This document shows, piece after piece, positions 13,160 through 24,872 of a DNA stretch of 64,000 nucleotides. The first letter of the stretch is position 1, and the number at the start of each line of letters is the position of its first letter. The stretch is taken from assembly GCA_002914805.1 (NCBI GenBank), contig JXTB01000308.1, positions 301,773 to 365,772 on the forward strand, given 5' to 3'. A program made the translations under genes and the position numbers. The stretch is from Parasponia andersonii. Lineage: Eukaryota; Streptophyta; Magnoliopsida; Rosales; Cannabaceae. The notes beneath the pieces are model-generated. The model saw only the letters and a program-made list of their open reading frames with translations. It was not told the origin of the DNA and ran no database searches.

Positions 13160-13973
13160 TGTGGGATCCATTCCCAAGTCATACGCCACGTGGACGATCG
13201 AGCGACAGAACAGGTCACAAAAGGGGTCCACCGTCCGACAGGTGTCGAGAGTGATTAGTTAAAGGCTACGCGGGTCACACGTGATTTCACAATCGGCCAT
13301 TGGGCCGTCCGAAGTTAGGGCCAAGCCCATCACAGACCCTAGACAGTCTCGGCCCAGTCCGACCCTTACCTTGACAGCTGGGGGTCGGAAGCCCCAAGGG
13401 TCTTCCACCTGAATACAATAGAAAGCAACTCACGACTCCAGACCCAGACAGAGCATTTAATGCGATCCTGGGTAGGCGTGTGCAAGGGGCAAGCCGTCCT
13501 GACAGAATGGCAATTTACCCAAATCTGACCCTTGACAGATTCAAGCCGTAGGAGGTAGCAAAAATCAGGCTACGGCGATATAGAGGAGATCACGGAAATC
13601 TCGGCCCGTGACCTCTGGAAAAGACTTTGAGGAGAAAGATACTCAGTCCTGAGATTGAGACCCGTATGGTTCACAATCTCAGGACTATACATATATGAGC
13701 CATGCGTTCCCGAGAGAGGCATGTACGCTTACAGAAAGAATTATATAAAAAAGTTTATGAGCAAGAAACAAACATATACTCATATAGAACTAATTCCTTG
13801 CTACCAAAAATTAAAGATAGATCACTGACTTAAGCATCGGAGAGTCTTTGCAGGTAGCCACCCCCGCCTCTTCAACCCTGCTTGGAGTTCAGAGTACTTT
13901 GGGATAGCGAGGACACGTGGATAGTTGGAGAATACACCATTAGCAGTTCAAAGATACATGGACGGCTGGTGAA
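13160..13973 (+). repeat. 5' LTR
   Basis: Left long terminal repeat. Similarity to the right LTR stops at GGCTGGTGAA (about 13973); the last 14 bases of the right LTR (ending TTCAACA) have no clear match here, so the inner end of this LTR, and with it the usual primer binding site, seems altered or lost. Confidence 0.9.
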
Positions 13974-15700
13974 CACAGCCCCGCCCCGCTGGTCATAAGG
14001 GCATCCTCTTCGCCAATCGGGCCTGCCCCCGAAGTAGTGGCGGCATGGATGGAGGAAAGCTCAGCACCACCAGGAGTGGCGTCGGGTGGTGCGACTCCTT
14101 TTGGCAGGCCGCTACGAGCTGACCTTCTCTTCCTTAGAAGGGTCAGCGTAGCCCCGTCGTCATCACTATCAGACGAGGGGTCAACCCTGCCCCTCTTCTC
14201 TGCCCGGCCCTCTCTTTTGTTGGATAAGCCGACCTCGTGTCGCCGCTTTATTGGGGCCGGAGGAGGGGAAGATAGTCGGGACTTCAAACTTGGAGCCCCA
14301 CCACTGATCTCAGCGATCTCCCCACTGAGGTAAATGGCACTCGATTTTGGACCAGAGTCAGGGGTGGACGAGGTTGGCCCAGCAGACCCCACAACCAGAC
14401 TTAGCGGCCTCTCCTCGCATCAACCTAGGTCGGAGCAGGGGACCGCAGGCACTTCATCTCCTGAAAGCACCACGAGACATCGGCCAGCGGGTGCCTTGGG
14501 GAAAGCCTTGTGACCTGCGGCTCCCCCCTTGACGGGGGAGGGGTCAGCCGATGGGCCCGTCTCAGAACCTGTACAAAAAAAAAAAAACAAGTAACATGTT
14601 TAGGTCACAGCCACAATCCGATCAACGAAGCTCAAGGATGCAAAAATGAACCTACCCTTAGCCTTCTTGGGGGCGGCGGCCTCCTCACTGTGGAGCCTGA
14701 TGCACTCCGCAGCCACAAGCGTCACGGTCTCCTTGAGCTTGTAGTTAGACGGTGCCACCAGGTCGTTGGAGCCCGCCAATTAGCTTGAAGCCGTAACCTG
14801 CCGATCCACCATGGCGATTCTGTCATGCTCATCCCGGCATAATCGGTTCAGGGCAGAGGCATCAAGTCGGCTCCGCATGTGCTTGGTGATGACCCAAGTA
14901 TCCAGAGAGAATGGGAGGTATAAAACCATCCTGGGCATCATGTTCATCACCAAGGGGTTGAAGATGGCCTGGATGTGCCGACAGTCCCCGGGAGATCCGA
15001 AGATGATTATCCCCTCCAGGCCTTTGAGCCGCCCCGCTGACAAACACGGCTCGAACCTACTCTTTTCTGCCGAGGCTGCACAAGACAAAATAACGTGAGC
15101 AATAACAAACAAGGAAAGCACAGACCCGAAAATCACGACCTAGCACTTTCTCTGCAGGAAAGCTGAGGGAACTTGGAAATGCTCGCCGTTCACCCAAGGG
15201 GAGTACCATGCCCCTCAAATAGCGTATAGCCTGGCGTGGGAGTCCCATTGTTTGTCTGACCATGGCAAGCCCCAAAAGATGTGACGTCCTGACAGCGGTT
15301 GGAGGTAAAAGATGGGGTAGGAGTCTTTCTTGGGGATGAGGGTAAGCTTACAAGCATAAAAGACCACCTCAGGTCGATATGCATGTTATAGAAAACTGAC
15401 AGAGCGGAAAGTCCCATCAGAATCATGACCCCATTTTCATTCAGCTGCATCAGATGGATTCCCGTCAAAGCAAAGAATTGGTAGATCAGGGGAGAAAGAG
15501 GGAATCGTAGCCATTCCAGATGCTTTCTGCCCAAAATAAAAGAGCTTTCGGGGGCAGAAGGACGAAGGTAGCAGTCCGCAGGGTCCTCAACCCATTGTAG
15601 CGTCACTCCTCCAGGGAAGCAGAGCTGCATCCTTAGCAAATCCAACTCTGAATCTGCGAGAGGGCGCAATTCCTGATCTTGATTTGAAGCTATCGTTCTG
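13940..15700 (-). pseudogene. Decayed antisense ORF inside the LTR retrotransposon
   Basis: The interior carries remains of a protein gene on the strand opposite to the LTRs. From about 15700 leftwards it reads ELRPLADSELDLLRMQ, then a block with RFPLSPLIYQFFALTGIHL that resembles the conserved domain of plant retroelement antisense or gag-like ORFs. Near 15350 the frame shifts by one and continues as YPIFYLQPLSGRHIFWGLPW, with a stop soon after. A middle part lies at 14780-15060 and a charged C-terminal part rich in K, R, S, D and P at 13940-14392 (KRGRVDPSSDSDDD). Probably a multi-exon antisense gene that has decayed. Function unknown; extra antisense ORFs are known in some plant Ty3/gypsy elements, and likeness to them is my inference. 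Confidence 0.6.
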
Positions 15701-16031
15701 AATACGAGTGAAAGAGTAAAAGTCTCTAGAATGGACGAAGTCAGAAACCCTAGGATTTGATAAGGCTAGAATGAATGAAGATTTTAGTAAAGAGGCAAAT
15801 GAGCATAATTGCGGCTTTTATAGAAGGGGAGCCGAAGAGTTTTTCTGGAAAAAGGAGGAGCTAAGGAGACCGAACAGTCAGAACTTCGAAATTCAAACAG
15901 GTTTTATGATATGGGATGGCGTGCCTCCACTTCTGCAGGGGAGCCACGTGCATCCCCCAGATTAGAGGAATGGATAAACGATTTCCCCACTTGACGGATG
16001 CAAATCCATCAAGTAGGGAAATGGGGGCAGT

Positions 16032-16859
16032 TGTGGGATCCATTCCCAAGTCATACGCCACGTGAACGATCGAGCAGCAGAACAGGTCACAAAAGGGGTC
16101 CACCGTCCGACAGGTTTTGAGAGTGATTAGTTAAAGGCCACGCAGGTCACACGTGATTTCACAATCGGCCATTGGGCCGTCCGAAGTTAGGGCCGAGCCC
16201 ATCACAGACCCTGGACAGTCTTGGCCCAGTTCGACCCTTACCTCGACAACTGGGGGGTCGGAAGTCCTAAGGATCTTCCACCTGAATACAATAGAAAGCA
16301 ACTCACGACTCCAGACCCAGATAGAGCATTTAATATGATCCTGGGTAGGCGTGCGCAAGGGGCAAGCCGTCCTGACAGAACGGCAATTTATCCAAATCTC
16401 ACCCTGACAGATTCAAGCCGTAGGAGGCGGCAGAATTCAGGCTACGGTGATACAGAGGAGATCACGAAAATCTCGGTCCGTGACTTCTGGGAAAGACTTT
16501 GAGGAGAAAGGTACTCAGTCTTGAGATTGAGACTCACATGGTTCACAATCTCAGGACTATACATATATGAGCCATGCGTTCCCGAGAGGGGCATGTACGC
16601 TTACAGAAAGAAGTATATAAAAAAGTTTATGAACAAGAAACAAACATATACTCATACAGAACTAATTCCTTGCTACCAAAAATCAAAGATAGATCACTGA
16701 CTTAAGCATCGGAGAGTCTTTGCAGGTAGCCACCCTCGCCTCTTCGACCCTGCTTGGAGTTCAGAGTACTTTGAGATAGCGAGGACACGTGGACAGTTAG
16801 AGAATACACCATCAGGGGTTCAGAGACACGTGGACGGCTGGTGAAAAATTGCTTCAACA
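16032..16859 (+). repeat. 3' LTR
   Basis: Right long terminal repeat, 828 bp, TG...CA ends, preceded by the polypurine tract and followed by the exact target duplication GTAAT at 16860-16864. Confidence 0.93.
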
Positions 16860-16864
16860 GTAAT

Positions 16865-17762
16865 AATTTGAAAAAATTCAAAAATTAGAGTATTTTTTTT
16901 GTAAAAATTTAAAAATGAGGATATTTTTATATAAATATCCCCTATTTTGCTTAGTTGAAAGAAGCTTACAAGAGCTGAGCCACCATTAATTATTAGTCTC
17001 TTTTCCACGATATGGGCCCATGGTCTGGGAAAATGTTGGCCCATGACACATCAATTTTTCTTTCAATCTGACAATTGTTGTCCAATTAATTTGAAACCTT
17101 ATCAGAAATTCTTTTCTACTTTTTTTAAAGAAAAATTATTTATTTTACCCTCTTTAATTTCAAATTTAAGCCCTTAATATTTCTTCCATGTCAATCTAAA
17201 TCCTCATTTATTTATTTTGAACTTTTTGGTTGAGGAATGTAACCCCTTCAATTGAAATTTAAAGATGTATTCATGAATATCGATTCATCAAAACCCAACT
17301 TGTCACAAAAGAAATATCAAAAAACTAAAGATACATAATCAGGGCTCTTAATAGTAACTTATTCATCATAATGGACTTACCTAACACTATATTTTCTTAT
17401 TACCAATAATTATATTCAGAAAAGAGTAGTTGTGACCATTGACCAGTGCATATTTACTTTCCTCATTAAGTACACATATAGAGAACTTATTTATATTTAG
17501 GTATTCAAACAACCCCCAAGATCCTCATTAAGATTTACAAGAACTGAAATAGCCCAAAGATCACAGAAGTTTGATGAGACATAAATTACACTTACGGAAA
17601 AGGCAACCAATTTTTGGCCTTTTTATACCTTTATAGGTGTGAAGAAGTAGAAAACAGGGGAACATATTTATAAAAGAAAAAAAGGAAAAAAAAAAAAAAA
17701 AGAAGAAGCAACGTTCACTTATGACAGTTAGTTGCAAGGACTTGACATGTGATCCAATGGAG
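16865..17762. other. Intergenic between LTR element and FAR2 3' end
   Basis: The first 80 bases continue the AT-rich phrases seen before 13160, confirming that the retrotransposon split one repeat region. The rest is AT-rich and should include the 3' UTR of the minus-strand reductase gene; an A-rich run is at 17672-17702. Nothing else recognised. Confidence 0.5.
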
Positions 17763-20656
17763 CTAACTGGCCAACCCTCTGCCCTTCATGACATGCCTCC
17801 TAAGACCAGGAATATGAACATTTGTGATGTAGTCTGTCCAATCAATGCTCTCCACATCAAATCCAAACTTCCTCTTTTCTTCTTCAGACATGATGTCCAT
17901 TAGTCTCTGTGTATTGCTGCTATCAAACCTGCCACAGAACAGTTAGTTCAACCAAAGTACAATTCTAGATCATTTAAACTTCTCAATGCCTATATGTTCA
18001 TTTCATCTTTTAAAAGACATGTTCTTCTCTATCTAGCAACATATGGTTAATGTAGTTAATTATAATCATCTTACCTTCCACTGTAGAAAGTATATGGTTC
18101 ATAAATATTAGCCAAGTGCTTTGCTTGCTCCACTGATCTTCTGCACATCATTTCAAGTTTCTGAGACAAATTTTTGTTCGAGGAAGCCAAAGCCGATAGC
18201 CCATTTCGCTGCAAGGTGTCTCTCCAAAGGTGTTCAGAGAAATCTTCCATTGAGTGGAAGAGTTTCATGAAAGGAACATGGATGGGCCTACCTTTGGGGT
18301 CAACCCATGGTGAGGAGTTATAATGTTCATAGAACAGTCTGGTAAGGTCTTGAAAGAATAGTGGATTCACAACTGACGAAGCGATTTGGTAAACCTTGAT
18401 GTCTGGTTTTTCAGCCAATCCATGCTTTGCTATGGCTGCCAAGGTTGCATTCACAACCATGTCAGCTGGAACCTACCAATGATGATCATGCCAAGAGAAG
18501 CAGCTCCTCAGAGATTGAAAGAAAATCTGTGTATATTCCTTTGTGTTTGTATAGACATTACATATATCATACATGTGACCTATGAATATGTATTAATCCA
18601 TCAATTCATACCAAAGTTTTCTAAAGTAAATCCCAGCATCTATCTCTATTCAATATGTTCAAGGGGTACTTCTTTCTCGTGTTGTTTGCTTACCAAGTTA
18701 ATAACATGAACTGAAACTTGCAATCTTACTCTTGCACATCACTATATAAATGAATAGAAAATAACTTAATTACCACATCAAGTACTCCATTTGGGTCAAC
18801 TAGGAAACCTGTCAGCTGTCCTTTTCCATAGGACAAAATTATTGGGTCCATCATCCTGGGAAAGGAGAAAGAGAAATTAAAATGCGTTTTTACTTTATAA
18901 ATTGGCTATTTTCAGTTTGAATGTACCTATTTCCTTCCATCCATCCAGGGAATGGCTCTTTGGAAGTACTTTCAATCACACTTGGTCTAATTATGACTAC
19001 AGGTACTTCTTCCCTCATACTATCAATCATCATTTCTCCCATGGCTTTTGTGAACACATAAGTATCTTGCCATCCATATTGTTGGGCCCTGATTATATTG
19101 TTTCATGTATTACTGATTAATATGCTAGTCAAGGTCTGTTATTGTCAATCAGAAGCAACAAGTCAATGAAACCAAAAGTAGAAGCCCATTACCTTTCCAA
19201 ACCCAACTCTTTCATCTTTTGAGCCACTGCATTGTTTTCCAAAGCTTCTTTTGAGTTTAAAGCCAGTTTTATTTCACTTTCAACATCTAGTGTGGGGAGC
19301 ATTCCTGGAGGGGCTTCAGAAATGAAGTTTTCCCCTGCTATGGTTTCTCCAATACGAAACGGCTTTTCCATAATCCTTCCTTGTCTTTGTCCATTTACAT
19401 AAGCTGTATATGAGAAGACAAACCATCCTTTTTCAATTTTTGAGATCAAACAATTGCAGATGCCAATATTTGAGGAGTGTCTTTAATCTCACCTGTTGAT
19501 ACTTGAAGGAAGAGCTTTAGTTTCTTGCAGTTCTTTGAAAAGTTCATAAGGTGGCAAGGTCCTTTCGTGTTTATAGCCAGGGAAACATCATATCTGTAAG
19601 AAAAGATTTTACAATTCGAACTCGTTAACATAAAGATTTTCATAGCACCTTCGGTTGGTTCTAAGGAAGAAAGCCATAACCTTTCATCAAATGCTGTGTT
19701 TGCTGCAGAATTCACAATGACATCAACTTCTTTTGCGATAGTTTCGGCTACATCATCATCTAATCCCAGATCAGATTCACAGACATTTCCTACCACAGGG
19801 ACTAGTTTACTCAACATGAAAGCTTGATAAGATTTTCCGTAAGTTTGTTGGAGACGCTTGAAAAGCTCTGTGTTTATGATCTAATAGAGTACATTTAACA
19901 ACAAATTAGAATTAAGATGTGGAGCCAAAAAGAGAATAAGATATAAAAATAATCAACTGATTATAGCATAAGGTTTCAAAGGTTTTATAAACATACTTCA
20001 TTTTTTAACCTTCCCATAGCAGCTTCCTTGTTCTTGGCCTTGATCAAGAGATAAATCTTACCCACATCAGGCACTGTCCTTAGTATCTTTTCTATAAGAA
20101 CTGCAGATATTTTTAACAATAGAATAGTGAATAAAAAAAGAAAAGAAAAACACCCACATCAGATAAATCCAGTGTATATAATAACCTTGTGTTGCATATA
20201 AGAAATTTCGGAACATTAAAGTGCAAAATTAGAAATATAACCTTTTGCTAGAAAACCAGTTGCACCAGTTACAAAAAAGCTTTTCCCCGCAATAAACTTT
20301 ACAATTCCAATACCATCATGCATTTCCACTGAGGAGGTAGGTTGTGATCCACCAAAAGGCACCAAGTCCTTCACTGCTACATTCTCTGCCTGGCTCTTCT
20401 TCCCATTGGGAGACAAAGCCAAGCTTCCTTTCTCCGCTGGAGCAGCTCCATGACCGGTGCTTGTCGCTGAAGAAGCCACCCTTTGAGTCAAAACAGAAGA
20501 GAACCCACTAGTCTTTATGGCATTCCCACCTCCTTGGCAATGCACCAAACAGATCCCTTTCTTCTTCAAAAAGCTTCGGTCACGCTTTTTGGGCAGTCTT
20601 ACGAGTTTACTAGGAGAAAAGGAGGTACAATGCTGGAACATAGCTTCCATGATCAT
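17763..20656 (-). CDS. FAR2/MS2: Plastid-type fatty acyl-CoA/ACP reductase, MALE STERILITY 2 class
   Basis: Reduces activated fatty acids to fatty alcohols with NADPH; the MS2/FAR2 clade acts in anther tapetum plastids to make precursors of the pollen wall. Nine minus-strand exons: 20656-20242, 20100-19997, 19880-19681, 19593-19493, 19403-19193, 19088-18927, 18855-18774, 18472-18075, 17928-17763. All borders are GT-AG and phases close to 1839 nt, 612 residues (Arabidopsis MS2 about 616). Exon 1 encodes a Ser/Lys/Arg-rich leader of over 100 residues, as expected for a transit peptide, then the Rossmann motif [11 protein letters not shown]. The active-site YxxxK is YVFTK in exon 6, with [12 protein letters not shown] behind it. 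Exon 8 begins the C-terminal male-sterility domain ([20 protein letters not shown]) and exon 9 ends it ([19 protein letters not shown]). A TAG in frame 6 nt upstream means the start is ATG at 20656 or the second ATG at 20650. Confidence 0.95.
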
Positions 20657-21224
20657 TAGCTAAGTGAAGTATAATAATTAAAAAAAAAATTATCAAGAAA
20701 GAAGGGAAAAAAAAGGTTTGACAAACTTTATGTGTTTTAGATAAAAAATGGGATAGTCTTAGTTTGAGGACTTTGGTTAGACAATTGATGAACAAAATGA
20801 AAAAAGCAAGTAAACTAACTAAGTTCTAAAATATAAGAGATGGGTTTAGTATGGTTTTGAAAGAATAGGAAAGAGAAATACGCATTGACAGAAAGGTGGG
20901 GTTTGGATGTAAAGAAGATGATGAAGAAGAAGAAGATGAGGATTAGGTGAATTAGAGTAGTGAAATTTATAGGAGCAGCTTTTACCATAAAAGTGGCCAC
21001 TCTCTTTGGGAGAAGTTTCACACTTACATACCAACGGCTAAGAAGGCGGGAACTCTCTTTATTTGATTCCTTTGATTAGTCTTTTTTGCCTATGTGGGAT
21101 TTTTATAATTTAAAGCTTAAAAGCAGGGAAAGAAAAAGGGTGTGAGGGGAGGACCATTTATGGTGTAATGGGGTTGGGCCTTATAACAAGGTTTTGTGGT
21201 AATATTTTTTATTAGAGATTTCAA

Positions 21225-21650
21225 AAATTTATATTTATTTGTTTATCATGAAAATAACATGTTATTTGATCAGCAATCTTTGAATGCCTAAACCATTTTT
21301 CAACTCCTTAAGAAGTGAGTAGAGAGTTATAATGTTCTCAAAACTATGGAGAAATTTTCGGTTTAGGTTGCAGCCAGCATGTTTATGTTATGCATTTATG
21401 TTGTTTTTTTTTTCTCCTTTTTTTCTTTTACCAAAATAAATATTTTTCTTTTTGGTAAACTAAAACTTAAGAGTACCTGTTCTTGTCCTTCTTCTTTTGG
21501 AAAAATAAACCCACATACTTTCTAAATGACAAAAATATTGTAATTAATGTATTACACAATAAAATCATAAGATAGTTTTGTCATATATTGTTATACGACA
21601 TGATATTGTATATTACGGATTAAATTGTCATGTATGAAATGAAATATATG
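21225..21650. repeat. Direct duplication in FAR2 upstream region, copy 1
   Basis: Matches 22870-23230 over several blocks in the same order: ATCATGAAAA, CAACTCCTTAAGAAGTGAGT, TGTTCTCAAAACTATGGA, GCCAGCATGTTTATGTTAT, AAACCCACATA and GACAAAAATATT. Noncoding. Diverged by substitutions and small gaps, so an old local duplication or two copies of an unknown repeat. Confidence 0.75.
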
Positions 21651-22869
21651 ATATTAGGCATGTCGGTCTTTTCAAGAATTAGGGAGTTTATTTTTCCATT
21701 TTTTTTGAAAGAATTGTTGTATTTAAGTTCGATTAATGCATTCATTGACCTCCATTTATAAGCCAAGCTAGACAATGTAAATAGATGGAGGAGGTATAAG
21801 CTCACTTAAATCTCGTCTACCACTTTACTAGAGAGTATAGATTAACGGAAGATACTAATTACCTAATATACTATATATCCTTTTGGATGATTTTTTTTTT
21901 TTTTTTTCTTTTTGGGTGTGATAATGTTGTAAGAACTTATATAGCCAAAAACATAGTTTCGATCTAAACTCTAAATTGAAATTGAGATTCAAATGCACAA
22001 AAAAAAAAAAATAATAGAACACAAGTATATAACATGATTTGGCTAATATTGCAACACAACAGATAAAGTGGATGCACACAGCTTATCGCTAAAAAAAAAT
22101 GTCTTTGAAGTGATGTTAGCATACGCCTGAAGGAAAAAATGTACTGATTTTACAAGCAGATTGAATTGCTCGCTGTCATGAACAATGGTCATGCCAAGCA
22201 ATGTACTGATTTTTACTTGTCTAGATAATGGCACAACGACCTAATTTTATCTTCCGCAAGAATTTGAGATTTGAGATTGGGAGGGACTGGGAATTTGTTT
22301 AAAAATAATAGACTAATTTGAAATGGTAAAAAATGATACTTTTCGAAATACTTTTAATTAAAAGTGATAAAATGAAAAATTGTATTTTCAAAATATATTT
22401 ATGGAAAATATTTTTCTGAAGTTGTATTTTCGTAATTATATTTTGAAAATGATTTTTTTTCGCAAACTTAGTTTGAAAAGTGGTATTTTCTAAAATAAAT
22501 TTTAAAGTGATATTTTTCTAAATCAATTAAAGCTTAAAAAATTTGTTATTTTGTTAAAAATGTGAAACACTTACTAATCGTATCCTAACAAAAAATAGCA
22601 CACTAAGCATGAGATATGATTGGACTTTTTTCCTATCTCATCTTATCTAATTTAATCCTTTAGAATAGTCCAATTTTAATACATACCAAACGAAGCCTGA
22701 GAGTATATAGCTAGTACTGAATGCAATTTAAGTAATAAATTCATTTTGCTAGATTGGTTTCTGTCTTGAGATTCAAACGTGTGGTTTTCTACTCTGAGGC
22801 TCTTAATACGAGAGGAAGTTTGAAGTGAGAATAGGGAAGAATATTAATTTCAGAAATCTTAATTAGCTA

Positions 22870-23230
22870 AGCATGTTTCATCATGAAAACAACGTATTAT
22901 TTTGGTGACTAATATTTGGATGCATAAACCATGTTTCAACTCCTTAAGAAGTGAGTAATGAGTTAAAATGTTCTCAAAACTATGGAAAAGTATTCGGTTG
23001 CGGCCAGCATGTTTATGTTATCTATTCGAGTTGGATTTGTTTTTTGGCAATATAAAAATTTGACTTGTTCTCTGTAAACCCACATATGACAAAAATATTA
23101 TCTTGTAATGTACTTATTCGATAATTTAAAATTTAAGTACATGCAAAATTAAATTATAAGATGGTTTTGCCATGTATTATATGACATAATTATGATTTAG
23201 TTCATGATCGAATTATCTTATACTATACGA
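22870..23230. repeat. Direct duplication in FAR2 upstream region, copy 2
   Basis: Second copy of the block at 21225-21650, same orientation, 1.6 kb away. Both copies share the phrase GCCAGCATGTTTATGTTAT; boundaries are approximate. Confidence 0.75.
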
Positions 23231-24872
23231 AAATGTGACATTTTTGGCCTTGTCACAAATCAGTGATCGGCACGTTATTAAATTGCAAGTTAAGTTTTGC
23301 TAGTTTTAGGTAATTTTGATCATGTAATGAAATGTAAAATTGGATGTTATCAGGGTAAAATTAGTCAAAGTGTGAGACCTAATCATAAGCAGGATTTGAC
23401 GGTGTAACATGGAAAACAGATGGGAGCAAGACTTAAATTTTGAATAAATGTACCATTCTATATATGGTCGACCTAAATATTTATTTGTCACTATACCATT
23501 TGTTGTTTGGCGAAACGAAAATGGGTCATTTACATCTTTGATACCAAGATTAAGAACCATAATACTATGCTATTTTAGGGGTTAAATAAAACTCAATCCG
23601 GATCTTAATTCCGAGTAGATTTGTGCCTCGCTAAATTTAAAAGAAAGCTACAGTTTTACTTTATCTAAAAAGCATTTAAATATGTCTGGTACATGTATTA
23701 TAATTTGATTAAATTAATTTGGACTCCAAGTCCATCGTGGTTAATTCCACGACTAAGAATCTATGCTTTTACTGTCTTGTTATATGAATTCTCTATCGTG
23801 GATCTCAATTGCCGTTGGATCCGTTCGCCTAATAATAATAATGAAAAAAAACATACGTATAAGCTAGAAATTGGTAAATTTATCTTTACGTTTATGATAC
23901 AATTTTTTTTTTAATAAAAATACGTCTATAAAACTACAGAATTAAGAAGAAAAAAAAGTTGGGAGACATATTGATGCTAGTGCAGTCAAACATGGTAAAA
24001 ACCATTTTTGCAATTTATTGAAATATTTTGAGCTAAAATTCTAATTTTTAGAGTACCTAGTGATTAATTTGGCACTTGTATAATTGACATATGGACAGTT
24101 ATTTGTCATTTTTTTTTTTCTTTTGACATTGGGAGTAAGAGAAATTGATTTCTAGACAACAATATTAGAAGCGCGTATAATTATCAATCAAGCGCAACTT
24201 GTAGAATAAAATTCTATTACAAAGCAAAAGTTATAATCTTTTATACATTCACTACATTATTATTATGCCAATTAATTCAAAATTTTCCAATTCAGTTAAT
24301 GGATATATTATTGGTTCAATTATTTTTACCTGCGTCTTTAAAAATAATATGAACACTATCCCATATTACCATGTTAAACACGAAGGGACATGAGAAATGC
24401 AGTAGGTATTAACGAGCAGCTCAAAAGCTAGGGGACTTCTAAAACAGTGCTCACCAAAGCAAAGACAATTTTCATGCTTTAGACGGTGATCTGATCTCAA
24501 CCTAAATCCCATCCCTCTGTTTTCTCTCATGGGATCTCTGTTGTTAACGTCACAAGCCAATAAAGCCATTGTTTTACTTACTTATCTCTAAAGAATAACA
24601 AATTCCCAATGTTTTCCAACAATAACAAAGCTCTCACTTCTTTTATTGCCCTTCTTCATTGGAAGCCAGACCAATTATCAGAAGAATTAAAGTTCAAGTC
24701 TTGTCTGATTTAAGAAATGATCATATACCAATATGTGGGAATTTTGCATTGCCAGGACCCTGAAAGAACTCGGAAACTTCAGTAGCACATAGTCTCAGGT
24801 TGTGCTTCGGCATAAAGGGAAAAAAGCCGATAAATCCTACATTCAGTTTTGTCCACGCAGGAAGAGCTTTCT

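Larger units (their letters stand above)
13160..16859 (+). mobile_element. Non-autonomous LTR retrotransposon with 5-bp target duplication
   Basis: Two direct terminal repeats (13160-about 13973 and 16032-16859) start TGTGGGATCCATTCC; the right one ends TTCAACA. The target duplication GTAAT is exact at 13155-13159 and 16860-16864. A purine tract AAATGGGGGCAG lies just before the right LTR, and each LTR has TATATAAAAAAG (about 13743 and 16614), so the element reads on the plus strand. The 2-kb interior has no gag, protease, reverse transcriptase or integrase, so it depends on another element. It is clearly more GC-rich than its surroundings. The LTRs differ at roughly one base in 20 by eye, mostly C/T and G/A transitions, as expected for methylated repeats. 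Superfamily (Ty1 or Ty3) is not decidable from this. Confidence 0.93.
20657..24872. other. Intergenic: FAR2 upstream region and repeats
   Basis: 20657-21060 is probably the FAR2 leader and promoter (a GAA/GAT-rich tract near 20910-20940). A duplicated block (21225-21650 and 22870-23230) has its own entries. 22290-22560 is a loose series of 'gtattttc/aaaatga' phrases as seen in old AT-rich repeats. 23300-24872 holds no convincing gene; 24366-24872 is likely 3' UTR and downstream region of the SET-domain gene. Confidence 0.5.
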
